A stretch of DNA of 6,649 nucleotides from Calditrichota bacterium. Its GTDB lineage: Bacteria; Zixibacteria; MSB-5A5; GN15; FEB-12. The notes under the pieces were generated by a model. That model saw only the letters and a program-made list of their open reading frames with translations, ran no database searches and was not told the origin of the DNA. Position 1 is the stretch's first letter; every line of letters begins with the position of its first letter. Position numbers and translations under genes: made by a program. Shown piece after piece: positions 1 through 4,411 of this stretch. Location of the stretch: NCBI GenBank assembly GCA_030641085.1, contig DAOWIC010000105.1, positions 1-6,649 on the forward strand, written 5' to 3'.

Positions 1-40
1 GGCGACTCGGAGTACCGACCTACTGCGGTGAAAACCAGTC
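1..40. other. Left edge, unassigned
   Basis: All three + frames run in from the window edge. They close at 29-31 (TGA), 42-44 (TAG) and 181-183 (TGA), so this could be the last codons of an upstream gene. Too little protein is visible to recognise one. The frame that stays open to 183 runs straight through the palindromes at 41-169 and is probably not coding there. A weak hairpin around a GAAA loop (GGT-GAAA-ACC, 27-36) is present, flanked by CTAC (20-23) and GTAG (41-44). Confidence 0.3.
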
Positions 41-96
41 GTAGGGACATGATTTATCATGTCCGCGGCAAGCATTTGATGAATCAAATGCCTACG
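41..96. repeat. Composite REP/BIME-like palindrome, copy 1
   Basis: The order is GTAG (41-44), a hairpin with arms GGACATGA/TCATGTCC around TTTA (45-64), a 7-base linker GCGGCAA (65-71), a hairpin with arms GCATTTGA/TCAAATGC around TGAA (72-91), and CTAC (92-95). Both hairpins are 20 bases, and the central four bases can pair further as A/T pairs. GTAG and CTAC can pair to close a three-way junction. Read from either strand, the element starts with GTAG followed by a hairpin. That is the layout of REP sequences arranged as an inverted pair (BIME), where GTAG is the mark recognised by TnpA_REP/RAYT transposases. A second copy at 1101-1156 matches at 54 of 56 bases. The palindromes and the copy are seen directly; the REP assignment is inference, as no RAYT gene is in the window. 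Confidence 0.85.
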
Positions 97-107
97 CCCT
101 TGTGGGC

Positions 108-127
108 GGCAGACGCCCTCGTCTGCC
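108..127. repeat. 20-base hairpin, inverted relative of 148-169
   Basis: Eight-base arms GGCAGACG/CGTCTGCC enclose a CCCT loop. The reverse complement matches the hairpin at 149-168 except at four bases, which form two paired positions, so pairing is kept in both. No T-run follows, so it is not a classic intrinsic terminator. It has the same 8+4+8 geometry as the two hairpins of the element at 41-96. Confidence 0.8.
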
Positions 128-147
128 CCATCGCTATGGCTATATCG

Positions 148-169
148 CGGCAGGTGAGGGCACCTGCCG
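148..169. repeat. 9-bp-stem hairpin, partner of 108-127
   Basis: Arms CGGCAGGTG/CACCTGCCG enclose an AGGG loop. The loop is the exact reverse complement of the CCCT loop at 116-119, because the two units are inverted copies. In a single transcript the two loops could pair with each other. No T-run follows. It lies 37 bases upstream of the predicted panC -35 box. Confidence 0.8.
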
Positions 170-205
170 GGCACGTGTTGTGACATAGGCCCCCCCACTC
201 ATCCT

Positions 206-233
206 TTGACAATCACCCGCCATCGGTTATATT
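206..233 (+). promoter_or_regulatory. Predicted panC promoter, leaderless spacing
   Basis: TTGACA (206-211) and TATATT (228-233) are separated by 16 bases. With the usual six bases between -10 box and start site, transcription would begin at 240, the A of the panC ATG. No Shine-Dalgarno sequence lies upstream of that ATG; the six preceding bases are all C. Together this predicts a leaderless panC mRNA. Confidence 0.65.
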
Positions 234-239
234 CCCCCC

Positions 240-1085
240 ATGAAAATCATCCGATCGATAAAACAGATGCAGCGCGTTGCGCGCGAGATCGCCGCCAAAG
301 GCCAGACAATCGGGTTGGTGCCCACTATGGGATTCCTGCATGAGGGGCATCTTTCCCTGATCCGAAAGGCGAAAAAAGAGGCCGATATTGTCATTACCTC
401 CATCTTTGTCAACCCGGCCCAGTTCGCCCCGACCGAGGACCTCGACAAGTACCCGCGCGATGAAAAGGGCGATATCAAGCGGATCGGCTCGGCGGGCAGC
501 GAGATTGTTTTCATCCCGAAAGCGGCCGATATCTACCCGGATGATTTTCAGACGTGGGTGACGGTCGCCGATCTGACCCAGACGCTCGAGGGCGAGAGCC
601 GCCCGACCCATTTTCGTGGCGTGACGACCATTGTCGCCAAGCTGTTCAATATCACCCGGCCGGATGTCGCCGTCTTCGGTATGAAGGATTACCAGCAGGC
701 GGTGGTGCTGAAACAGATGCTGCGCGATCTCGGATTCCCGATTAAGTTAATAATCGCTCCCACTGTGCGCGAAAAGGGCGGGCTGGCGATGTCATCCCGT
801 AACAAGTATTTCACGCCCGAACAACGCCGGGAAGCGCTTTGCCTCTACTACGCTCTGCGCACCGCGAAGGCAATGGTAAAGTCGGGGGAGACGAACTGCC
901 GCCGAATCGAAAAAGAGATGCGGGCTGTAATCAGCGGCCACTGCCCGACAGCGAAAATCGACTATATCGCCTTTACCGATCTGAACACGCTCAAGCCGTT
1001 AGAAAAAACCGCGCAAAACACAATCTGTTCTCTCGCCGTCCGGCTTTTCAAGGTCCGCCTGATCGACAATATGAAGCTGTCCTGA
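240..1085 (+). CDS. panC: Pantothenate synthetase (pantoate--beta-alanine ligase)
   Basis: Cytosolic enzyme of vitamin B5 and coenzyme A synthesis. It activates pantoate with ATP to pantoyl adenylate and transfers it to beta-alanine, giving pantothenate, AMP and pyrophosphate. The 281 residues match the usual length (E. coli about 283). Family motifs appear in order: PTMGFLHEGH (28-37, with the HxGH-type histidines 34 and 37), FVNPAQF (56-62), the pantoate-site segment around LEGESRPTHFRG (116-127), FGMKDYQQ (146-153) and MSSRN (184-188, the KMSKS-like loop). Residue 148 is Met where many homologues have Glu, and REKGGLAMSS replaces the more common REPDGLAMSS; both look like tolerated variation. 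The ATG is the only sensible start given the family N-terminus. It has no ribosome binding site and seems to coincide with the transcription start. The gene is flanked on both sides by palindromic repeats. The partner enzyme PanD is encoded at 2058; panB (ketopantoate hydroxymethyltransferase) is not in the window. Confidence 0.97.
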   Translation: MKIIRSIKQMQRVAREIAAKGQTIGLVPTMGFLHEGHLSLIRKAKKEADIVITSIFVNPAQFAPTEDLDKYPRDEKGDIKRIGSAGSEIVFIPKAADIYPDDFQTWVTVADLTQTLEGESRPTHFRGVTTIVAKLFNITRPDVAVFGMKDYQQAVVLKQMLRDLGFPIKLIIAPTVREKGGLAMSSRNKYFTPEQRREALCLYYALRTAKAMVKSGETNCRRIEKEMRAVISGHCPTAKIDYIAFTDLNTLKPLEKTAQNTICSLAVRLFKVRLIDNMKLS

Positions 1086-1100
1086 TTCGAAACGCTGTGG

Positions 1101-1156
1101 GTAGGGACATGATTTATCATGTCCGTGGCAAGCATTTGATAAATCAAATGCCTACG
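1101..1156. repeat. Composite REP/BIME-like palindrome, copy 2
   Basis: Same element as at 41-96, in the same orientation, starting 15 bases after the panC stop. Only two bases differ: C66 becomes T1126 in the linker and G81 becomes A1141 in the central four bases of the second hairpin. All sixteen core stem pairs and the GTAG/CTAC ends are unchanged. Similarity ends sharply at 1156, which fits a discrete mobile or copied unit. An open frame runs through the repeat and on to 1288, but it is composed of palindromes and I do not call it a gene. Confidence 0.85.
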
Positions 1157-1184
1157 ACGACCCATCACGGGCGAATATCTCGTT

Positions 1185-1229
1185 CTGTCAGGTCCTGCGG
1201 TCGCCGAAGGCGGGCGTGTGACCTGACAG
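1185..1229. repeat. Nested hairpin element, unit A
   Basis: A perfect outer stem CTGTCAGGTC/GACCTGACAG (1185-1194 with 1220-1229) encloses an inner stem CGCC/GGCG around a GAA loop (1202-1212). The core 1188-1226 is 39 bases. It matches the reverse complement of 1250-1288 at 31 of 39 positions. No T-run follows, so intrinsic termination is doubtful, though the fold could protect the 3' end of the panC mRNA. Confidence 0.8.
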
Positions 1230-1249
1230 TCTTCCGTCGCGAACCGGCG

Positions 1250-1288
1250 TCAGGTTACAAGCCCGCCTCCGGCGGAATCAGAACCTGA
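1250..1288. repeat. Nested hairpin element, unit B (inverted copy of A)
   Basis: Outer stem TCAGGTT/AACCTGA (1250-1256 with 1282-1288) and inner stem CCGCC/GGCGG around TCC (1263-1275). It is the inverted relative of 1188-1226, 23 bases away. The closing pair at outer position 7 is T-A here and C-G in unit A, a paired change. A short T-run (1299-1303) follows ten bases after the stem, too far for a good intrinsic terminator. Confidence 0.8.
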
Positions 1289-1315
1289 GCCACCCCCATT
1301 TTTCTCCAACTTAAG

Positions 1316-1357
1316 CCCCATTTGGGGTTGACCTTTTCGCAGGGCTGCGTTTATTAT
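1316..1357 (+). promoter_or_regulatory. Promoter of the Nudix gene with adjoining dyad
   Basis: TTGACC (1328-1333) and TATTAT (1352-1357) are 18 bases apart, predicting a start near 1364 and a leader of about 36 bases. The -35 box is directly preceded by the inverted repeat CCCCA-TT-TGGGG (1316-1327), a possible operator. The GGAG at 1394-1397 lies only two bases from the ATG, closer than usual. Confidence 0.55.
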
Positions 1358-1399
1358 CTGAGTTATTGAACGGCAAGAAATATAAACGGTAGTGGAGTT

Positions 1400-1876
1400 A
1401 TGGCTGAACGAACGAATATCAAAATAGAGTCGCCGGGAGTCAATGTCGCCGTTATCAAGAAGGATTACGACGGCTGGAAGTTCCTGGTACTGAAACGAGC
1501 CGAAACCGAGTCTTACGGTGGTTACTGGGGTTTTATGACCGGCGGTAAGATGGGTGACGAGACGGTGGCACAGGTAGTGGTGCGCGAACTGATGGAAGAG
1601 ACCGGCCTCAAGCCGAGCTGCATGTGGGCGACGGAATACGTGGTTCAATTTTACGAACCGGAATACGACGCTATCTGGCTGCTGCCGCTGATCGTAGCGG
1701 TGGTGCCGGAGGACGCCGAGGTGAAACTGTCGCCGGAAAACTGCGAATTTCGGTGGCTTTCGGCCAAGCAGGCAAAGCATCAGGTAAGCTGGAAAAATCT
1801 GGTTCGGGCCGTCGATGATTTGACCGAGGAGTTGGAAATATACCCCTCGCGCACCTGGGTGGAGATCACGGCGTAG
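1400..1876 (+). CDS. Nudix family pyrophosphohydrolase
   Basis: A 158-residue single-domain Nudix hydrolase, expected to cleave a nucleoside diphosphate linked to another moiety with Mg2+ or Mn2+. The complete Nudix box GX5EX7REUXEEXGU spans residues 48-70 (G48, E54, R62-E63, E66-E67, G69-L70), so all metal ligands are present. YGGYWGFMTGG (39-49) leads into it. The C-terminal part, with a WLSAKQA-type segment and a late SW pair, recalls dATP/dihydroneopterin triphosphate pyrophosphatases (NudB type), but substrate cannot be read from this. The extra NuCoA motif of CoA diphosphatases is absent, so I do not link it to CoA turnover despite its place between panC and panD. ATG 1400 fits the domain start, six residues before the first strand. 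It has its own promoter and is probably transcribed separately from panC. Confidence 0.9.
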   Translation: MAERTNIKIESPGVNVAVIKKDYDGWKFLVLKRAETESYGGYWGFMTGGKMGDETVAQVVVRELMEETGLKPSCMWATEYVVQFYEPEYDAIWLLPLIVAVVPEDAEVKLSPENCEFRWLSAKQAKHQVSWKNLVRAVDDLTEELEIYPSRTWVEITA

Positions 1877-1893
1877 AGGCTTCAGGCCTGAGC

Positions 1894-2002
1894 GGCAACA
1901 GTTGTTGCCAATTAAAGCACAGGGCGGGAACTATTTGCCCTTCTTGCGGTTATATCTACCGCGCAGGTCTTGTTTCAAGGTGTGAAACTTCTTGCGTAAG
2001 AA
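1894..2002. other. Run of short hairpins between the Nudix gene and panD
   Basis: This gap holds consecutive potential stems: GGCAAC/GTTGCC (1894-1909), GGGC/GCCC (1922-1940), GCGGT/ACCGC (1946-1962), GTTTCA/TGAAAC (1972-1988) and TTCTT/AAGAA (1989-2002). Each is only 4-6 bp, and some may be chance. The first could act as a weak end signal for the Nudix mRNA, but no T-run follows. The same interval carries a protein-like minus-strand frame (see findings), so I leave its nature open. Confidence 0.35.
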
Positions 2003-2013
2003 ACCGAAATAAG

Positions 2014-2039
2014 TATATTGGGTGATTGACAGCTATAAT
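2014..2039 (+). promoter_or_regulatory. Candidate panD promoter region
   Basis: A perfect TATAAT lies at 2034-2039, which would start transcription near 2046 and leave a 12-base leader; its -35 region is poor. A second option is TATATT (2014-2019), 16 bases after TTGCGT (1992-1997). TTGACA at 2026-2031 has no -10 box at proper spacing. The purine-rich bases GAGAAGAG (2050-2057) abut the ATG, so the ribosome site is atypical. Confidence 0.4.
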
Positions 2040-2057
2040 TTATGGGTTTGAGAAGAG

Positions 2058-2411
2058 ATGTTAGTATCTGTCTGTAAATCGAAAATTCACCGGGCCACGT
2101 TGACCGATGCCAACCTTGATTATGTCGGCTCGATCACAATCGATGAGAACCTGATGCGTCTGGCTGACCTGATCGAGTACGAAAAGGTGCAGGTGGCCAA
2201 TATCAGCAACGGCGAGCGGTTCGAGACTTATGTTATCAGGGGCGAGGCCGGAAGTGGGACCATCGCTTTAAACGGCGCCGCCGCCCGTAAGGGAAATATC
2301 GGCGATCTGGTCATCATTATCGCATACGGCCAAATCGAGAAAGAGAAGGCCGCTGCCTACCAACCGGCGGTGGTGCACGTTGACAAGAGCAACAAACCGA
2401 CCGCACGCTGA
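2058..2411 (+). CDS. panD: Aspartate 1-decarboxylase proenzyme
   Basis: Pyruvoyl-dependent enzyme that decarboxylates L-aspartate to beta-alanine, the co-substrate of PanC. The 117-residue proenzyme cleaves itself between Gly24 and Ser25; the YVGS sequence is seen at 22-25, and Ser25 becomes the pyruvoyl group of the alpha chain. Residues used in the family for processing or substrate binding are in place with E. coli numbering: K9, H11, R54, T57, Y58 and N72 within NGAAA (72-76). Length is normal (E. coli 126). ATG 2058 puts the cleavage site at the standard position, which supports this start. The next gene, the GlmU-type transferase, follows after 45 bases without a clear promoter, so the two may be co-transcribed. 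The Nudix gene separates it from panC. Confidence 0.97.
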   Translation: MLVSVCKSKIHRATLTDANLDYVGSITIDENLMRLADLIEYEKVQVANISNGERFETYVIRGEAGSGTIALNGAAARKGNIGDLVIIIAYGQIEKEKAAAYQPAVVHVDKSNKPTAR

Positions 2412-2443
2412 TTTTGTCCAATCCTGATCAATCATATCAATTT

Positions 2444-2449
2444 GAGGGG
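2444..2449 (+). promoter_or_regulatory. Shine-Dalgarno site selecting a TTG start
   Basis: GAGGGG lies seven bases before the TTG at 2457. An upstream in-frame TTG at 2442 overlaps this site and so cannot use it. The spacing therefore selects 2457 as the start of the GlmU-type gene. Confidence 0.75.
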
Positions 2450-2456
2450 AAACGTA

Positions 2457-3200
2457 TTGTCTGAGTCCAGAGCTGCTATAGTGCTGGCCGCCGGCAAAGG
2501 GAAGCGGATGAAGTCCGACCTGCCCAAAGTGCTGCACTCTATCAACGGCCGCCCGATAATTCAAATCCTGCTCGATACCCTGGCAAAACTGAATTTCGAG
2601 CGAATCGTGATCGTGATCGGCTACAAGGGCGAGATGGTAAAGCAGGCACTGGCCGGTTACCCGGTCGATTTTGTCTGGCAGACCGAGCAACTTGGCACCG
2701 GCCACGCGGTTGAGATGGCGCGCGAAGCCCTGGCCGATTTCTCAGGCACGACCCTGGTCGCGCTGGGCGATGTGCCGTTTTTATCGGCCGACTCTATCGA
2801 GCAGTTATTCCTCGCCCACGAAAGCACCGCCGCGGCGGCGACTTGTCTGTCGGCGGTACTCGACGATGCCTCCGGCTACGGACGGATAATTCGCCGGGGC
2901 GAAACCGATATTCTCGAGGCGATTGTGGAGGAAAAAGACGCCACCGACGACCAGCGGGCGGTTAACGAAATCAATACCGGAACCTTCTGTTTCGACAATC
3001 AGATACTATTCGATACACTTAGAGGTATTGACAATCGCAACGCGCAGGGTGAATATTACCTTACCGACTGCATCAAGATTCTGTACGACAAAGGATTGCG
3101 CGTGTCGGTGAAAAAGCTCGAGGATCCCAGCGAAGGACTCGGTATAAATTCCGCCGAGCAGCTCGAGGCGCTGGCGCAGCATTTTACCGACCGCGACTGA
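2457..3200 (+). CDS. Single-domain GlmU-type sugar-1-phosphate uridylyltransferase
   Basis: A nucleotidyltransferase that most likely makes UDP-GlcNAc from UTP and GlcNAc-1-phosphate for peptidoglycan and lipopolysaccharide. From the TTG at 2457 it has 247 residues. The fold signature LAAGKGKRMKSDLPKVLH covers 10-27, with the catalytic Lys at 24. QTEQLGTGHA (75-84), GDVP (104-107, with the metal-binding Asp105 at the E. coli number), NEINTG (170-175), NAQGEYYLTD (195-204) and GINS (229-232, with Asn231 as second metal ligand) all match the pyrophosphorylase half of GlmU. E. coli GlmU has about 456 residues and a C-terminal left-handed beta-helix acetyltransferase; that half is absent here. 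The frame closes naturally after a helix-like tail and no beta-helix sequence follows, so this looks like a genuine short form, not a frameshift. The acetyltransferase step must come from another gene if the substrate is GlcNAc-1-phosphate. A different sugar specificity is possible, so I leave the symbol empty. Confidence 0.88.
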   Translation: MSESRAAIVLAAGKGKRMKSDLPKVLHSINGRPIIQILLDTLAKLNFERIVIVIGYKGEMVKQALAGYPVDFVWQTEQLGTGHAVEMAREALADFSGTTLVALGDVPFLSADSIEQLFLAHESTAAAATCLSAVLDDASGYGRIIRRGETDILEAIVEEKDATDDQRAVNEINTGTFCFDNQILFDTLRGIDNRNAQGEYYLTDCIKILYDKGLRVSVKKLEDPSEGLGINSAEQLEALAQHFTDRD

Positions 3201-3215
3201 TTTTATTAGGCGAAT

Positions 3216-3275
3216 GATCCGGTCGAAGCGTATTATAAATAGAAGTGAATTAAACCGTTATATCGATCCGGTCGA
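3216..3275. repeat. Spaced 11-base direct repeat upstream of the secreted-protein gene
   Basis: GATCCGGTCGA occurs at 3216-3226 and again at 3265-3275, 49 bases apart. The second copy sits in a dyad, ATCGA-TCCGG-TCGAT (3262-3276). Both lie upstream of the predicted promoter at 3298-3327, so they could be regulator sites. No bound protein can be named. Confidence 0.45.
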
Positions 3276-3297
3276 TAAATCAGATAGCGTTTTTAGG

Positions 3298-3327
3298 TTG
3301 ACCATCTTGGGGAAATTGGCTTAAATT
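3298..3327 (+). promoter_or_regulatory. Predicted promoter of the secreted-protein gene
   Basis: TTGACC (3298-3303) and TAAATT (3322-3327) are 18 bases apart, the same -35 hexamer and spacing as at the Nudix gene. Transcription would start near 3334. TGAGGA (3339-3344) is the ribosome site, ten bases before the ATG. Confidence 0.55.
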
Positions 3328-3354
3328 GGTGTTGCAGATGAGGATTCATTCAGA

Positions 3355-3816
3355 ATGAAGAACATCGTAGCAATCTTAACCGTACTTTTGGTAGCCGGGA
3401 CAGTCTCCGCCCAGCTTGCCGATGAAGCCGAGGTTCAGGATTACAGGCCTACTACCAGCTATGGTATGGAGCCGGCTTCAACCCCGTTTTCGCTTTTGGA
3501 CCTGTCGCGCGTGAAATGGTCCAATAGCTACTCGGTCTCGTTCTTTTCCGGCGGCTATGGATCCGGATCGGTAGGTCTGTGGAACTCGGCCATGTTTTAC
3601 GAGTTCTCCTCCAAGCTCTCGCTCACCTTCAATTTGGGTGTGTCACACAACGCCGGAGCGCTTGTCGGTGAGGGCAACAGCGATGCTGCCTTCCTGCCGG
3701 GTTTCCTCCTCAAGTACAAGCCGTCAGAAAGTTTTCAGATGTCGGTCGGTTACCAGCGCTACAATGGCTTTGCGAATCCCTATTTTGTCCCATATGGATC
3801 ATGGTTGACGCGATAA
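3355..3816 (+). CDS. Secreted or envelope protein of unknown function
   Basis: I do not recognise a named family. The 153-residue product begins with a clear Sec signal peptide: MKN, a hydrophobic core at 4-15, and a cleavage site after Val-Ser-Ala (17-19), before Gln20. The mature part is rich in Ser, Gly, Tyr and Phe and shows alternating hydrophobic and polar residues in about four stretches (for example 58-66, 79-97 and 118-137), as expected of amphipathic beta strands. That would suit a small outer-membrane or periplasmic beta protein, but the chain ends in Trp-Leu-Thr-Arg, not the terminal aromatic residue common in outer-membrane barrels. It has its own promoter, with gaps of 154 bases before and 111 after, so it is probably monocistronic. 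No enzyme motif is visible. Confidence 0.75.
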   Translation: MKNIVAILTVLLVAGTVSAQLADEAEVQDYRPTTSYGMEPASTPFSLLDLSRVKWSNSYSVSFFSGGYGSGSVGLWNSAMFYEFSSKLSLTFNLGVSHNAGALVGEGNSDAAFLPGFLLKYKPSESFQMSVGYQRYNGFANPYFVPYGSWLTR

Positions 3817-3893
3817 ACCTTTAATTAAGTGGAGTCTGTCCGCAAGAAACATCCTGAGCCCTCCCTTCATTCGGAATCCTGACAATTTAAACC

Positions 3894-3922
3894 TTAACCA
3901 AAAGATAATCACCAGATATAAT
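3894..3922 (+). promoter_or_regulatory. Predicted promoter of the LytR_C gene, near-leaderless
   Basis: TTAACC (3894-3899) and a perfect TATAAT (3917-3922) are 17 bases apart. The expected start (about 3928-3929) coincides with the ATG at 3928. The bases before the ATG contain no Shine-Dalgarno sequence. This promoter could serve the LytR_C gene, rsfS and perhaps rho. Confidence 0.6.
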
Positions 3923-3927
3923 CATTA

Positions 3928-4410
3928 ATGCCTAAGAAGCGAACCCAAAAGTCATTTCCATTCGGCCGGTATCTTGAACTGGCGATTGCAGTCGCCTTTG
4001 TTATTGTCGTACTGTTTGTGGCATCGCTGACGATCAAGGTTACCCAGGGTGTTACCCGGACAGTGGAGGCTCCCCGTTATCTGGTCAGACTGCAGGTTCT
4101 AAATGGCTGCGGCGAATCGGGGCTGGCATCGAGGATGTCGGACTATTTGGACAGTTACGCCGATCAAGATCTGCAGATCAGGGTGGTGGACACCGACGAC
4201 TTTGATACCAGGCCGGTTCACAGGTCATTTATTATCTCCCGCGAGGAAGACCGCACCGCCGCCCGTCTGCTGGCGCGACGCCTGGGGCTGAACGAAGCGG
4301 AAGTTATATATAAAGCGATTGAAAACAACTACCGGCAGGTGTCGGCGACACTCGTGCTCGGGACCGACTATGAGGCGGTCCGCCTGCCGCAGGTTTCAGA
4401 TAAGGAGTGA
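3928..4410 (+). CDS. Membrane-anchored LytR_C-domain protein
   Basis: A 160-residue protein with a basic N-terminus (PKKRTQK), one transmembrane helix at about 16-36, and a LytR C-terminal domain at about 50-150, probably outside the cytoplasmic membrane. The domain is recognised from VRLQVLNGCGESGLA (53-67), where the family has a VxVLNGxGxxGLA pattern, and VLGTDY (143-148) near the end. The catalytic LytR-CpsA-Psr (LCP) phosphotransferase domain, which often precedes LytR_C, is absent, so wall-polymer ligase activity is not expected. The role of isolated LytR_C domains is not settled. The stop lies 12 bases before the rsfS start. LytR-type genes beside rsfS are familiar from other bacteria, in particular in nadD-lytR-rsfS groups, but nadD is not here. 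The start has no ribosome site and fits a leaderless transcript. A start further downstream would remove the basic residues or membrane helix. Confidence 0.85.
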   Translation: MPKKRTQKSFPFGRYLELAIAVAFVIVVLFVASLTIKVTQGVTRTVEAPRYLVRLQVLNGCGESGLASRMSDYLDSYADQDLQIRVVDTDDFDTRPVHRSFIISREEDRTAARLLARRLGLNEAEVIYKAIENNYRQVSATLVLGTDYEAVRLPQVSDKE

Positions 4411-4411
4411 C

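Noticed and set aside
41..169. CRISPR-like array
   Set aside because: The units are palindromes of differing sequence with no regular spacer-repeat alternation, and no cas genes are present.
839..1288. 149-codon + strand frame running from inside panC through the repeats
   Set aside because: It overlaps panC in another frame and then reads the palindromes; the product is Arg-rich and has no domain pattern.
1400..1876. Assigning the Nudix gene as a CoA diphosphatase because of its pan neighbours
   Set aside because: The NuCoA motif that normally precedes the Nudix box in those enzymes is not present.
2442..2456. Upstream TTG at 2442 as start of the GlmU-type gene
   Set aside because: It overlaps the Shine-Dalgarno site that is ideally spaced for TTG 2457. 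Starting at 2457 also places the metal-binding Asp at residue 105 as in E. coli.
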